A stretch of 64,000 nt of DNA from Vreelandella andesensis. GTDB lineage: Bacteria > Pseudomonadota > Gammaproteobacteria > Pseudomonadales > Halomonadaceae. How positions within the stretch are numbered: the first letter of the stretch is position 1; every line of letters starts with the position of its first letter. Where the stretch lies: assembly GCF_003989795.1 (NCBI RefSeq), contig NZ_RZHG01000003.1, positions 62,001 to 126,000 of the forward strand, in the 5' to 3' direction. A program made the translations under genes and the position numbers. Shown one piece after another: positions 32,314 to 42,839 of this stretch. The notes beneath the pieces are model-generated. The model did not search any database. It had not been told where the DNA came from and saw only the letters and a list, made by a program, of their open reading frames with translations.

Positions 32314-35300
32314 ATGATTGCATCTTTGGATTCTCGTACGGCCCCGTTTAAACGCCTAAGCACCCATTATGTGCGCTTTCTCGAAGCCTTGCGCGCCCGC
32401 GGCTTTGAAGGCGAGATTGCCCCTGATTACGCCAACCGTACCGTGCTGGCGACGGATAACTCGATTTACCAGCGCCTGCCTCAAGCGGCGGTGTTTCCGA
32501 AGCATGCAGAAGATCTTGAGCGTCTGGCCAAGCTGGCGGCGGAACTGCCCCACCGCGATATTGTGCTCACGCCGCGGGGGGGCGGCACGGGTACCAATGG
32601 CCAGTCGTTGACCGACGGAATCGTGGTCGATGTTTCCCGTCATATGAATCAGATTCTTGAGATCGATGTAGAGGCACGGCGGGTACGCGTTCAGGCAGGC
32701 GTAGTGAAGGATCAGTTGAACGCCGCCTTAACGCCCCACGGGCTGTTTTTTGCCCCGGAGCTATCGACCTCTAACCGCGCTACCATCGGCGGCATGATCT
32801 CCACCGATGCCAGCGGTCAAGGCAGCTGCGAGTACGGTAAAACCCGTGACCACGTGCTGGAATTGGATACAGTTCTGCTGGGTGGTCAGCACTTGCACAG
32901 CCGTGCGTTAACGTCGGACGAAGAGCAGTCTGAGTGCCAGCAACCAGGTATTCTCGGCCGCGTGTACACCACCGCCGCCACGATTATTGACCAGCAGCGC
33001 GAGCTGATTGAGGCGAAATTTCCGCCGCTTAACCGCTGCTTGACCGGCTACGACTTGGCTCACCTGCGGGAAACGGACGGCCAGCTGAATTTGAATAGCC
33101 TGCTGTGTGGTTCGGAAGGCTCGTTAGGCTTTTTGAATGAAGCAGTGCTCAATGTACTGCCGATTCGATCGTTCTCCACCCTGGTTAACGTGCGTTATGC
33201 CAGCTTTATGGAGGCGCTGCGCGATGCCAAAGCGCTAATGACCGCTAGCGCACGCCCTACCTCAATTGAAACCATCGATGACACCGTGCTGCAGCTGGCC
33301 ATGGAAGATTTTGTTTGGGACAGCGTGGCAGAGTTCTTCCCCGCCACCAGCAGCACGCCAATTCGCGGCATTAACCTGATTGAGTTTAACGACGATGATG
33401 AAAGTGCCCTTGCTGAACGCGTTCGTTCCTTTACCGAGCACCTTGGCCGCGATGCGACCGTCGAGCGTTTAGGTTATACCTTGGCCGAAGGCCGCCCGCA
33501 GATTCAAAAAGTTTACGCCATGCGCAAGCGTTCGGTGGGCTTGCTGGGGAACGTGCAGGGTGAAAAACGCCCGATTGCGTTTGTAGAAGACACCGCCGTA
33601 CCACCAGAACATCTGGCTGATTTTATTGCTGAGTTCCGCGCCGCGTTAGATGCTCGACAGCTTTCCTACGGGATGTTCGGCCATGTGGATGCGGGGGTGC
33701 TCCACGTGCGCCCAGCGCTGGATATGAAAGATCCCGAGCAGGAAAAACTGATTCGGGAGATTTCCGATGAAGTAGTGGCACTCACTCAGAAGTACGGCGG
33801 CTTGTTATGGGGGGAGCATGGCAAAGGCGTACGTTCAGAGTACGGCCCTAAATTCTTTGGCGAGCTGTACCCCAGCCTGCAGCGGGTCAAAGCCGCGTTT
33901 GATCCACATAACCAATTAAACCCGGGCAAAATCGCGTCTCCCGCCGAAAGCAATGACCTGATCGCCAAAGACAGCGACCCTGAGCTGTTAACCGTCGATG
34001 GCGTTCCGATGCGTGGCCAGTTGGACCGCACCATTGATGAGCGTGCCTGGCAGGCTTACGACGCGGCGGTGTATTGCAACGGCAACGGTGCCTGTTACAA
34101 CTACGATGTTGACGACCCTATGTGCCCTTCCTGGAAGGCCACCCGCGACCGGGTGCACTCGCCCAAGGGCCGTGCCAGCCTGATGCGTGAGTGGCTGCGC
34201 CTGCAGCAGGCGGCAGGTATTGATGTGGTGGAAGAGTCACGCAAGAAAAAAGCTGAGCGTACCTGGGGCTTTATCAAAAGTTTCCCTAAACGTGCCATGA
34301 ACACCGTTAGCACACAGCAACACCACGACTATTCCCATCAGGTGTATGACGCCATGGCAGGCTGTTTGGCGTGTAAATCCTGTGCGGGGCAATGCCCGAT
34401 TAAAGTCAACGTGCCGCAATTCCGCTCGCAGTTTTTAGAGGTCTACCACGGCCGCTATTTACGCCCGCTGCGCGATTACATAATCGGTGGCACCGAGTTC
34501 ATGCTGCCGACACTGGCCAAGGTCGCGCCGTTGTACAACAGCCTGCTCAACCAGCGCTGGGTGGATAGCCTGATGCGTAAAGGGCTGGGAATGAGCGACT
34601 CTCCGCTACTCTCCCGTGCCAGTGTGAAGAAACAGCTGCGCGCCTGGGGCGTCGCAGAAGCCACGCCCACCTCGCTGGTACTGCTTACTGAGCAGCAGCG
34701 GGCTAACAGCGTGATTATCGTTCAAGACGCTTTCACCACGCACTTTGAAGCCAAGCTGGTGATGGATGTGGTGGAGTTGCTCTCCCGGCTTAATCTGAGG
34801 GTATTTGTGATGCCGTTTTCCGCCAACGGAAAGCCGCTGCAGGTACAGGGATTTTTGGGTGCCTTTGAGCATACGGCGGAAAAGCAGGCCAAGCGCCTGC
34901 GGGCGTTGGCCGAATTTGAGGTGCCGATGGTGGGGATCGACCCGGCGATGACGCTGACCTACCGCCAGGAGTACGTCAAAGCCTTAGGTGCCGAGCAGGT
35001 GCCCAGCGTGCTGATGCTGCAAGAGTGGCTGGCCACCCGTACCAATACGTTAGCGCCTAGCCAGCTCACGCTCACCGACCCAGGCTTTAAGCTGCTGTCT
35101 CACTGCACCGAAAAAACCAACGCCCCAGGCAGCCCCAAAGCATGGCAACAGGTGTTTGCGGCATTTGGCTTGCAGCTTGAGTTAGCCACCACAGGCTGTT
35201 GCGGCATGTCCGGTACCTACGGGCATGAAACCCGTAACGTCGAAACGTCGAAAACCATTTATGCCCAGTCCTGGCAACCTCAGGTGGAAGCAGACGACAA

Positions 35301-35418
35301 CGCGGGCAGGCTACTGGCAACAGGCTACTCCTGCCGCAGCCAGGTGAAACGTTATTCGGCGCAAACGTTGCCTCACCCGCTTCAGGCACTGCTTACGTTC
35401 CTGAAGCAGGCAAGTTAA
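32314..35418 (+). CDS. ydiJ: YdiJ-type FAD/Fe-S oxidoreductase (D-2-hydroxyglutarate dehydrogenase type)
   Basis: A 1034-residue cytoplasmic or membrane-associated flavoprotein. The N-terminal half has a PCMH-type FAD domain (LTPRGGGTGTNGQSL, ELSTSNRATIGGMI) and an FAD-oxidase C domain (YGMFGHVDAGVLHVRP, GEHGKGVRSEYG). The rest has Fe-S cysteines (GCLACKSCAGQCPIKVNVP, and GNGACYNYD...MCPSW) and a C-terminal CCG-type domain (TTGCCGMSGTYGHE). E. coli YdiJ was reported to oxidise D-2-hydroxyglutarate; the substrate here is inferred from that resemblance. It converges on trpC with a 31-bp gap. Confidence 0.92.
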   Translation: MIASLDSRTAPFKRLSTHYVRFLEALRARGFEGEIAPDYANRTVLATDNSIYQRLPQAAVFPKHAEDLERLAKLAAELPHRDIVLTPRGGGTGTNGQSLTDGIVVDVSRHMNQILEIDVEARRVRVQAGVVKDQLNAALTPHGLFFAPELSTSNRATIGGMISTDASGQGSCEYGKTRDHVLELDTVLLGGQHLHSRALTSDEEQSECQQPGILGRVYTTAATIIDQQRELIEAKFPPLNRCLTGYDLAHLRETDGQLNLNSLLCGSEGSLGFLNEAVLNVLPIRSFSTLVNVRYASFMEALRDAKALMTASARPTSIETIDDTVLQLAMEDFVWDSVAEFFPATSSTPIRGINLIEFNDDDESALAERVRSFTEHLGRDATVERLGYTLAEGRPQIQKVYAMRKRSVGLLGNVQGEKRPIAFVEDTAVPPEHLADFIAEFRAALDARQLSYGMFGHVDAGVLHVRPALDMKDPEQEKLIREISDEVVALTQKYGGLLWGEHGKGVRSEYGPKFFGELYPSLQRVKAAFDPHNQLNPGKIASPAESNDLIAKDSDPELLTVDGVPMRGQLDRTIDERAWQAYDAAVYCNGNGACYNYDVDDPMCPSWKATRDRVHSPKGRASLMREWLRLQQAAGIDVVEESRKKKAERTWGFIKSFPKRAMNTVSTQQHHDYSHQVYDAMAGCLACKSCAGQCPIKVNVPQFRSQFLEVYHGRYLRPLRDYIIGGTEFMLPTLAKVAPLYNSLLNQRWVDSLMRKGLGMSDSPLLSRASVKKQLRAWGVAEATPTSLVLLTEQQRANSVIIVQDAFTTHFEAKLVMDVVELLSRLNLRVFVMPFSANGKPLQVQGFLGAFEHTAEKQAKRLRALAEFEVPMVGIDPAMTLTYRQEYVKALGAEQVPSVLMLQEWLATRTNTLAPSQLTLTDPGFKLLSHCTEKTNAPGSPKAWQQVFAAFGLQLELATTGCCGMSGTYGHETRNVETSKTIYAQSWQPQVEADDNAGRLLATGYSCRSQVKRYSAQTLPHPLQALLTFLKQAS

Positions 35419-35449
35419 TAAACGTAATAAACGTTTCAAACACCGTTGA

Positions 35450-36253
35450 TTAAAAAAATAGCCGTTTGAGGGCCAGACCTGGGTCCTCTTCGCGCATAAA
35501 GGCTTCGCCGACCAGGAAGCCATTCACCTCGTGGTCACGCATAAGTTCTACATCATCGAGGGTATGGATACCGGACTCCGTGATAACTGTCACACCCTCG
35601 GGGATGCGTGGCAGAAGGTCCAGCGTGGTGTTAAGGCTAGTCTCGAAAGTATGCAGGTTGCGATTATTGATACCAACCAATTTTAGATCCAGCGCCAGGG
35701 CTCGCTCTAGCTCAACAGCGTCGTGCACTTCGACAAGCACATCCATGCCCAGGTCATTGGCCTGCTGATGCAGATCACGCAGTTGAGTATCGTCTAGGGC
35801 AGCCACAATCAGCAAGATGCAGTCTGCTCCGATAGCACGGGCTTCGGTTACTTGATAGCGATGGGTGATAAAATCTTTACGAATGACAGGAAGGTCACAG
35901 GCGTCTCGGGCAGCGATCAAAAAATCCTCATGCCCCTGGAAAAAATCCGCATCGGTCAACACTGATAAACAAGCCGCGCCGCCCTCGGCATAACGTTTAG
36001 CGATCTCATCGGGATGAAAATCTTCACGTATCACGCCTTTGGAAGGCGAAGCTTTTTTGATCTCAGCGATGACTGCCGCGTCGCCTGCGGCAATCCTGGC
36101 ATTTAGCGCATTAATAAAGCCACGCGGGGCACTCTGTTTGTCGGCCAGCGCCAGCAGATCGGCTTCAGATACTGCCTGTTGGCGCTCGGCTACTTCTTCG
36201 TCTTTACGCGCCAAAATACGCGTTAAGATGGTTGGTGTTGTCTGGTCAGTCAT
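35450..36253 (-). CDS. trpC: Indole-3-glycerol phosphate synthase
   Basis: A 267-residue TIM barrel that cyclises CdRP in tryptophan synthesis. It has [12 protein letters not shown] with the catalytic Lys, [38 protein letters not shown] and the phosphate site GFLVGEAFM. It is the unfused form, without TrpF, as in pseudomonads. It is 9 bp after trpD in the trpG-trpD-trpC operon. Confidence 0.97.
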   Translation of the reverse strand: MTDQTTPTILTRILARKDEEVAERQQAVSEADLLALADKQSAPRGFINALNARIAAGDAAVIAEIKKASPSKGVIREDFHPDEIAKRYAEGGAACLSVLTDADFFQGHEDFLIAARDACDLPVIRKDFITHRYQVTEARAIGADCILLIVAALDDTQLRDLHQQANDLGMDVLVEVHDAVELERALALDLKLVGINNRNLHTFETSLNTTLDLLPRIPEGVTVITESGIHTLDDVELMRDHEVNGFLVGEAFMREEDPGLALKRLFF

Positions 36254-36262
36254 TAGATTTTT

Positions 36263-37282
36263 TTACCCTTTAAAGACGCTAGTAAAGTGTGAAAGCTCTC
36301 GAAGCTTCTCTAGCGGTAACTTTGAGGCTTGGGCATCCTGAGCAACCATCACACCCTCTTTTAAGCTATCCGCCACACCAGAGCAGTAAAGTGCTGCCCC
36401 AGCGTTGAGCGCTACTATATCTGCCGCAGCACCCTCACCACTCAATGCGGCTTTCACTAATCTCAGGCTGTCTTCAGCACTGTTCGCTTTTAGTGGCGCT
36501 AAGCTTTGGCGCTCAATTCCTAGCTCTTCCGGGGTAATGGTGTACTCAGTAATTTCGCCATTTTGTAGTTCAGCCACGCGCGTCGGTGCCGCCAGCGAAA
36601 TTTCATCTAACCCGTCTTCAGAGTGCACCACCAGTACGTGCCGACTACCAAGCTTTCGCAGCACTTCGGCCATCAACGGCACCAATTCAAGCGAATAAAC
36701 ACCCAGCACTTGGTTAGGCGCACTGGCGGGGTTAGTCAATGGGCCAAGGATGTTAAACAAGGTCCGCACCCCCATCTCTCGGCGTGGACCAATCGCGTAG
36801 CGCATGGCCGGGTGGTGATTAGGAGCAAACATAAAGCCCACGCCCACCTGCTCGATACAACGAGCCACTTGCTCAGGCTTAAGGTCAAGATAAATACCCG
36901 CAATATCAAAAAGGTCTGCACTGCCCGACGACGATGAAACGCTGCGATTACCGTGTTTGGCAACATGTGCGCCCCCGGCAGCGGCCACAAAACTGGCTGC
37001 CGTAGAGACATTGAACAAGTTAGCTCCATCGCCGCCAGTCCCCACGATGTCCACCACGTTATCGGTCTGTAACTCAACACGTTTCATTAAATCGCGCATG
37101 ACTTGAGCGGCGGCGCTGATCTCCACAGCACTTTCGCCTTTCATGGCAAGGCCCACCAGCAGGCCGCCAATTTGCGCCTCGGAAGCTTCGCCGGTCATAA
37201 TCTGGCGCATTAGCGTGTGCATCGCATCGAAAGAGAGGTCTTCGCGGCGCATCACCGCGTTAATTGCATCTCGCATTTGCAT
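36263..37282 (-). CDS. trpD: Anthranilate phosphoribosyltransferase
   Basis: A 340-residue enzyme that adds PRPP to anthranilate. It has the PRPP-binding DIVGTGGDGANLFNVST (about residue 80), AKHGNRSVSSSSGSAD and GPLTNPA. The start MQMRDAINAVMRRED at 37282 lines up with the N-terminus of Pseudomonas TrpD; a frame extension upstream is probably not translated. Ribosome site: a weak AGGGG. Second gene of trpGDC. Confidence 0.96.
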   Translation of the reverse strand: MQMRDAINAVMRREDLSFDAMHTLMRQIMTGEASEAQIGGLLVGLAMKGESAVEISAAAQVMRDLMKRVELQTDNVVDIVGTGGDGANLFNVSTAASFVAAAGGAHVAKHGNRSVSSSSGSADLFDIAGIYLDLKPEQVARCIEQVGVGFMFAPNHHPAMRYAIGPRREMGVRTLFNILGPLTNPASAPNQVLGVYSLELVPLMAEVLRKLGSRHVLVVHSEDGLDEISLAAPTRVAELQNGEITEYTITPEELGIERQSLAPLKANSAEDSLRLVKAALSGEGAAADIVALNAGAALYCSGVADSLKEGVMVAQDAQASKLPLEKLRELSHFTSVFKG

Positions 37283-37318
37283 GAACAGAAAAGCCCCTAA
37301 AGCGTAAAAAGTTGGCAA

Positions 37319-37924
37319 TCAGCCGCGTTGTAAAAAATTGGCCAATAACGCATGGCCCTGGCGTGTGAGTATTGATTCAGGATGAAACTGAACGCCTTCC
37401 ACATCCAAAGTGCGGTGCCGAAACCCCATAATTAACCCCGGGGTGACGTCATCATCTGCCGTCCAGGCGGTGATGTCGAAGCAATCAGGCAGGCTTTCTT
37501 GTTCCACCACTAACGAGTGGTAACGGGTGACTTCAAGGGGATTTTCCAAACCGTTAAACACACCCTGCCCAAGGTGGATCACTGCCGAGGTTTTGCCATG
37601 CATCACCTGAGGCGCCTGTACCACTTTACCACCGTAAACCTGTCCAATCGCCTGATGCCCAAGACAAACTCCCAAAATAGGCAGCCTACCCGCGAAGTGG
37701 GCAATAGCCGCCAGCGATATGCCCGCTTCATTAGGGGTACATGGCCCAGGCGAAATAACCAAATGGGTAGGCGCTAAGGCGTCAATTTGTTCAAGGGTAA
37801 GCTCATCGTTGCGATAGGTCACTACTTCAGCTCCCAGCTCACCCAAGTACTGGACGATATTGAATGTGAAGCTATCGTAGTTATCGATCATCAACACACG
37901 CTTCACTGCCTGCACTTGCGCCAT
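37319..37924 (-). CDS. trpG: Anthranilate synthase component II (glutamine amidotransferase)
   Basis: A 201-residue class I amidotransferase that supplies ammonia to TrpE and, in related bacteria, possibly also to PabB. It has [16 protein letters not shown], the nucleophile in [14 protein letters not shown], and the His/Glu pair in GVQFHPESI. trpE is not in this window. The first ten residues before MIDNYD are not conserved, so the start could be slightly downstream. Confidence 0.96.
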   Translation of the reverse strand: MAQVQAVKRVLMIDNYDSFTFNIVQYLGELGAEVVTYRNDELTLEQIDALAPTHLVISPGPCTPNEAGISLAAIAHFAGRLPILGVCLGHQAIGQVYGGKVVQAPQVMHGKTSAVIHLGQGVFNGLENPLEVTRYHSLVVEQESLPDCFDITAWTADDDVTPGLIMGFRHRTLDVEGVQFHPESILTRQGHALLANFLQRG

Positions 37925-38019
37925 CGCCCCACTTACTCCGTCACATTAATAAAACCACTTTGTGGGGATGATACCCCATGCTAAGCATCACTTGCAGAGC
38001 TAAGGACTCGCTGACACAT

Positions 38020-40827
38020 TCACCTTTCATTTAAAGGCGCTAACCGACAAGCCGCGTATTTGAACGCCGGTATTTTACCGTAGGGGTCAAGTGCTGGGTT
38101 GGTCAGTAAGTTGGCCGCTGCTTCAACATAAGCAAACGGCACAAACACCATACCCTCGGGTATTTTCGAATCCATTCTGGCGGTTAGCGTAATCGTTCCT
38201 CGTCGCGTTGTGATCGTCAGCTTTTCTCCTGGTGCAACGCCTAGACGGTTTAGTTCACCTGGAGAGAGGCTGGCTACGGCGTCGGGTTCTAGCGCGTCTA
38301 ACACGTGGCTACGTCTTGTCATGGAGCCTGTATGCCAGTGCTCTAGCTGTCGACCGGTGGTTAATACCGTGGGGTAGGCATCATCCAACGGTTCATCCGG
38401 CGGCAAGGGGTGCGTAGGGGAGAATTTGGCTAAGCCACCGCTGCGTGGAAAAGCGTCGCTAAACACCACGTCCTGGCCAGGCAAATCATCCGCTGGGCAT
38501 GGGTAAGTAACCGAACCTTCCCGCGCCAGCCGCTCCCAGGTGATGTGATTAAACGAGGGCATGCCTTGCTGCATTTCTACGAACACTTCCTGGGGGTGGG
38601 CATAGTTCCAACCTAGCCCAAAGCGCTTGGCAATCTCCTGGATAATCCACCAATCCGGCTTAGCGTCTCCCGGTAACGGCAGCGCCGCGCGGCCTAACTG
38701 CACTTGGCGGTTGGTGTTAGTCACGGTGCCATCTTTTTCAGGCCAGGCTGAAGCCGGCAGAATGACATCAGCAAACTGGGCGGTTTCAGTGACGAAAAGA
38801 TCCTGCACTACCAAGTGCTCCAGCTTGCCAAGCGCCGCCCTGGCATGGGTCAGGTCCGGGTCAGACATCGCTGGGTTTTCACCTAGGATATACATTCCGC
38901 GCACCTCGCCAGCGTGGATAGCGTTCATTACTTCCACCACTGTCAGCCCGGGCTCATCGCTAAGCGGCGAGTTCCATAGCGCTTCAAAGGCGGCTCGCAA
39001 CTGGCTATCCCCCACCGGCTGATAGTCAGGCAGCACCATGGGAATCAGCCCAGCATCCGAGGCACCCTGCACATTGTTCTGCCCGCGCAGTGGATGCAGG
39101 CCTGTGCCTGGACGGCCTGTGTGGCCACAAGCCAGCGCCAGTGAGATCAAGCAGCGGGCGTTGTCGGTGCCATGGGTATGCTGAGAAATGCCCATACCCC
39201 AGAATATCATGGCTTTCTCGGCGTTGGCATAGCGCCGCGCCACCTCTCGAAGAGTATCAGGCGCAACGCCACAAAATGCGCTCATGGCTTCAGGAGTGCT
39301 GTGGGCCACGCTCTGTTTCAGCGCTTCAAAGCCTTCCGTGTGGGCGTCAATGTAGGCTTGGTTATAGAGGCCTTCAGCAATGATCACGTGAAGCAATGCG
39401 TTGAACAACGAAACATCGGCACCCGGTGTAAAACGCACGCTTAGGCTGGCATAGGCATCTAATGCCTGCCCGCGAGGGTCGAGAATAATAATCTCAGTGC
39501 CGCGTTTAGCGGCTTGTTTGAAAAATGTGGCGGCCACTGGATGATTGACTGCAGGGTTACAGCCGGTAAGAATCACGACGTCTGCTTCTAAGGCTTGCAT
39601 AAACGATGCCGTCACCGCCCCAGACCCCAGGCACTCCATTAGCGCAGCCACCGAACTGGCGTGACACAGCCGGGTGCAGTGATCAACGTTATTGCTGCCA
39701 AACCCTGTACGCACCAGTTTCTGGAATAGCCAAGCTTCTTCATTGGAACACTTGGCACTGCCAAAGCCTGCCAATGCTTTCGGGCCATGGGCAGTTTTAA
39801 GGTTGATTAAACCGCTCGCTGCAACCTCTAGTGCTTCTTCCCAGCTGGCCTCCCGGAAGTGACTAAGCGGCTTAGCAGGATCAAAACTCGCGTCGAGAGC
39901 CTTTGGCACACCAGGTTTACGCAGCAGCGGTTTGGTGAGCCGTGCCGGATGGCTGACATAGTCAAATCCAAAGCGTCCTTTCACGCATAAACGGCCCTGG
40001 TTGGCAGGTCCATTGCGCCCTTCCACGTAAGCCAAGGAGTCGTTATTAATATGGTAAGTAAGCTGGCAACCCACGCCACAGTAGGGGCAAACGGAATCAA
40101 CCTGACGCTGACTTTCTGAATCACCGTGCCCAGCCGCATTTACCAGCGAAGCAGGCATTAGCGCACCCGTCGGGCAAGCCTGGACACACTCGCCACAGCC
40201 CACACAGGTGCTGTCGCCCATCGGGTCGTTAAAATCAAACACAACGGTGGCGGACGCGCCGCGCTGAGCCAGACCAATCACGTCGTTGCTTTGCACCTCA
40301 CGGCAGGCACGGACACACAGGTTGCAGGTAATGCAGGCGTCTAAATTAACCTGCATAGCCGGGTGGCTGATATCCGGCTGGTGGATAGAGGGAGCCGCCG
40401 CCGCGTGAGTCACTGGGACTTTACGGCGCGGCGGAAGCCATGCTTTCACGGCATCGTCATTAACCGATAATTGCTCAGCCATCGCCCAAAAATGGCTCGA
40501 GCGGTCAGGACTTTCCGCTCGGGTTGGCTGGTCTGCCATGAACAGCTCCAGTACGGTTTCACGAGCCTGCACTGCGCGGGAAGAACTGGCGCTGCGCACC
40601 ACCATGCCCGGCATTGCGTCCCGTATACAGCTGGCGGCTAAGGCGCGCTCGCCATCAATCTCGACCATACAAACCCGGCAGTTACCGTCGGCACGGTAAC
40701 CCGGGGCCTCTTTGAAACAAAGGTGGGGAATAGTTTCTCCGGCACGTTTGGCAACCTGCCATAGAGTCTCACCGGGATAGGCAATAACCTCGTGGTCATC
40801 CAGGATAAGCGAAAACTCAGTAGTCAT
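38020..40827 (-). CDS. NAD-dependent formate dehydrogenase, molybdenum subunit (FdsA type)
   Basis: A 935-residue subunit. It starts with a [2Fe-2S] domain (HLCFKEAPGYRADGNCRVCM), followed by ferredoxin clusters (CITCNLCVRACREV and CVGCGECVQACPTGA), the proximal [4Fe-4S] VCPYCGVGCQL, and the molybdopterin domains. The Mo ligand is Cys388 in DHCTRLCHASSV, where some homologues carry selenocysteine. The C-terminal MopB domain starts at about GRQLEHWHTGSMTRRS. It overlaps the preceding gene by 4 bp (ATGA). With that gene it forms a soluble enzyme that oxidises formate with NAD. Confidence 0.95.
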   Translation of the reverse strand: MTTEFSLILDDHEVIAYPGETLWQVAKRAGETIPHLCFKEAPGYRADGNCRVCMVEIDGERALAASCIRDAMPGMVVRSASSSRAVQARETVLELFMADQPTRAESPDRSSHFWAMAEQLSVNDDAVKAWLPPRRKVPVTHAAAAPSIHQPDISHPAMQVNLDACITCNLCVRACREVQSNDVIGLAQRGASATVVFDFNDPMGDSTCVGCGECVQACPTGALMPASLVNAAGHGDSESQRQVDSVCPYCGVGCQLTYHINNDSLAYVEGRNGPANQGRLCVKGRFGFDYVSHPARLTKPLLRKPGVPKALDASFDPAKPLSHFREASWEEALEVAASGLINLKTAHGPKALAGFGSAKCSNEEAWLFQKLVRTGFGSNNVDHCTRLCHASSVAALMECLGSGAVTASFMQALEADVVILTGCNPAVNHPVAATFFKQAAKRGTEIIILDPRGQALDAYASLSVRFTPGADVSLFNALLHVIIAEGLYNQAYIDAHTEGFEALKQSVAHSTPEAMSAFCGVAPDTLREVARRYANAEKAMIFWGMGISQHTHGTDNARCLISLALACGHTGRPGTGLHPLRGQNNVQGASDAGLIPMVLPDYQPVGDSQLRAAFEALWNSPLSDEPGLTVVEVMNAIHAGEVRGMYILGENPAMSDPDLTHARAALGKLEHLVVQDLFVTETAQFADVILPASAWPEKDGTVTNTNRQVQLGRAALPLPGDAKPDWWIIQEIAKRFGLGWNYAHPQEVFVEMQQGMPSFNHITWERLAREGSVTYPCPADDLPGQDVVFSDAFPRSGGLAKFSPTHPLPPDEPLDDAYPTVLTTGRQLEHWHTGSMTRRSHVLDALEPDAVASLSPGELNRLGVAPGEKLTITTRRGTITLTARMDSKIPEGMVFVPFAYVEAAANLLTNPALDPYGKIPAFKYAACRLAPLNER

Positions 40828-42563
40828 GGCGCGTCCCCTTCAGCCGCATCGCTGACAATAATCTGCTGTTTAGCAAGGATGGAGCGAAAATCTTTTAGCA
40901 GCCCAAGAACTGGGTTCGGTGCGGCTTGGCCTAAACCGCAAATCGACGCGTCCTGCATAACCTTGGCAAGCCGCGACAGTGCTTGCACATCCCAATGATC
41001 GCCCTCAAGCAGGGTCAACATCTTTTCAGTACCAACCCGGCAGGGAGTGCACTGCCCACAGGATTCATCTGTAAAAAAAGCCAACAAATTAGTGGCAACG
41101 GCCTGTAAATTATCGTGCTCGGAAAGCACCACAATAGCCGCCGAGCCAATAAAGCAGCCGTGCGCATTGAGGGTGTCGAAATCTAACGGAATATCCGCCT
41201 TGCTAGCAGGCAAAATACCTCCGGATGCTCCGCCGGGAAGGTACGCGGCAAGCACGTGCCCCTTAGCCATACCACCGCAATACTCATCAATTAGCTCACG
41301 TAGCGTAATACCTGCAGGCGCAAGATAAACACCAGGTCGATTTACCCGTCCGGAAACAGAAAAGCTGCGCAGGCCACTTCTGCCATTGCGCCCCTGCCCA
41401 GCAAACCACTCAGCCCCCTTCTTCCAAATGAGGGGTATCCAGTAAACCGTTTCAACGTTATTGACCAATGTCGGGCGGTCGAATAACCCTTGTTGGGCGA
41501 CATAGGGAGGCCGGTGGCGAGGCTTGCCGGGTTTACCTTCAAGCGATTCAATCAGTGCCGACTCTTCGCCACATATGTAGGCCCCTGCGCCACGACGCAT
41601 GACAATAAACCCAGGTGATACCAGCTGGGCTTCTTCCAATTCGGCAATCGCCTCATGTAGCACGCGATGAAGCCCTGGGTACTCATCGCGCAGGTAAATA
41701 TAGAGCCGCTCGGCCTCTATCGCCCAGGCACTAACCAATGCTCCTTCCAAAAATTGGTGTGGGGCTTTTTCAAGGTAGAAGCGATCTTTGAAAGTGCCAG
41801 GCTCACCCTCATCCGCGTTAATCACACAGTAACGCGGCCCAGCCCCTTGGCGCACTGCCTGCCACTTTTTGAAAGTGGGAAAGCCAGCCCCACCAAGCCC
41901 GCGAAGCTGGGATTTTTCTAACAGTGTGCTCAGCGCATTGACGCTTACGTGACCATTATGGCATTGCGCTAGCAATTGAAAGCCGCCCTCTTGCTGATAG
42001 GCGGCTAGACGCTGCCAAACAATCGCTTCTGGGTGAAAGTGGCCAGTATCGACCACAGCCTCGACACCGTCCGCCGTGGCATAAAGCACGTGGTGGTGCC
42101 CGACTTCGGCAACCGGCGCATGGTTACAACGCCCCATGCAGGGAGCACGAATGACACGTACGCAGTCAGGGTCAACGCGCGCTTCAAGTGCTTGATGCAA
42201 AGCACTCGCGCCAGCCAACTGACAAGAAAGCGAATCACACACGCGAATAGTAGTATCGGGAGGAGGCACTTGGTGGTCATGAATCACATCGAAGTGAGCG
42301 TAAAACGTAGCGGTCTCGTACACCGCCGCCATAGGCAGGTTCATGTACGTTGCTAAGGCACGCAGTTCGACCAGGGATAAATAGCCGTGAGCATCCTGGA
42401 TAGCGTGCAAATGTTCGATTAATAAGTCGCGGCCCTTAAGAGCCGGGAGGCGACGCTCGTCACCTAATAGTTCCCGTAACGCCGCCAGCGCTACGGGTGC
42501 CACGACGCGCCCCTGGGGGAAACCACGACGTCGGCGTGAGGTCACACCAATTTGAGAAGTCAT
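40824..42563 (-). CDS. NAD-dependent formate dehydrogenase, fused gamma-beta (NuoE-NuoF like) subunit
   Basis: A 579-residue protein that joins two usual subunits. Residues ~30-160 are a NuoE/FdsG-like [2Fe-2S] thioredoxin fold (VCDSLSCQLAG and APCMGRCNHAPV). The rest is NuoF/FdsB-like: GLGGAGFPTFKKW, NADEGEPGTFKDR for FMN/NADH, AGAYICGEESALIESLEG, and the [4Fe-4S] set ESCGQCTPCRVGT. It accepts electrons from the Mo subunit and reduces NAD+. The gene is first of a two-gene operon; no fdhD or Mo-cofactor gene lies next to it. Confidence 0.94.
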   Translation of the reverse strand: MTSQIGVTSRRRRGFPQGRVVAPVALAALRELLGDERRLPALKGRDLLIEHLHAIQDAHGYLSLVELRALATYMNLPMAAVYETATFYAHFDVIHDHQVPPPDTTIRVCDSLSCQLAGASALHQALEARVDPDCVRVIRAPCMGRCNHAPVAEVGHHHVLYATADGVEAVVDTGHFHPEAIVWQRLAAYQQEGGFQLLAQCHNGHVSVNALSTLLEKSQLRGLGGAGFPTFKKWQAVRQGAGPRYCVINADEGEPGTFKDRFYLEKAPHQFLEGALVSAWAIEAERLYIYLRDEYPGLHRVLHEAIAELEEAQLVSPGFIVMRRGAGAYICGEESALIESLEGKPGKPRHRPPYVAQQGLFDRPTLVNNVETVYWIPLIWKKGAEWFAGQGRNGRSGLRSFSVSGRVNRPGVYLAPAGITLRELIDEYCGGMAKGHVLAAYLPGGASGGILPASKADIPLDFDTLNAHGCFIGSAAIVVLSEHDNLQAVATNLLAFFTDESCGQCTPCRVGTEKMLTLLEGDHWDVQALSRLAKVMQDASICGLGQAAPNPVLGLLKDFRSILAKQQIIVSDAAEGDAP

Positions 42564-42577
42564 TGCACACTATCCAA

Positions 42578-42605
42578 AAGAGCTGTTTATAAGAGCTGTT
42601 TTTAA
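42578..42605. repeat. 13-bp tandem duplication upstream of the formate dehydrogenase operon
   Basis: AAGAGCTGTTTAT is followed directly by AAGAGCTGTTTTT, 15 bp before the start codon of the fused subunit, so it may touch the leader of that mRNA. Confidence 0.75.
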
Positions 42606-42839
42606 GCGCTAGGTTAGATCATATAAGGGCTAAGCTTGTTGTTAGATGGGTGCCCTATGAGCTGCTGTTTTTGTTTGCAGACCTTTTAACAGCATAAAGG
42701 TTAACCCCGCATGGCGAAACTGCAGACGACATCTACAAACGCGCCAATGGTTCAAACGGTTTGGCATCACAATGAAACTGGCAACAGGCCTATACTATCT
42801 TTATTATCTGCCGACTTTTTAACGCGTTAGGAGCGTGAC

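Noticed and set aside
39655..39690. Selenocysteine in formate dehydrogenase
   Set aside because: The Mo-ligand position is an ordinary TGT Cys codon (Cys388), so no recoding is needed.
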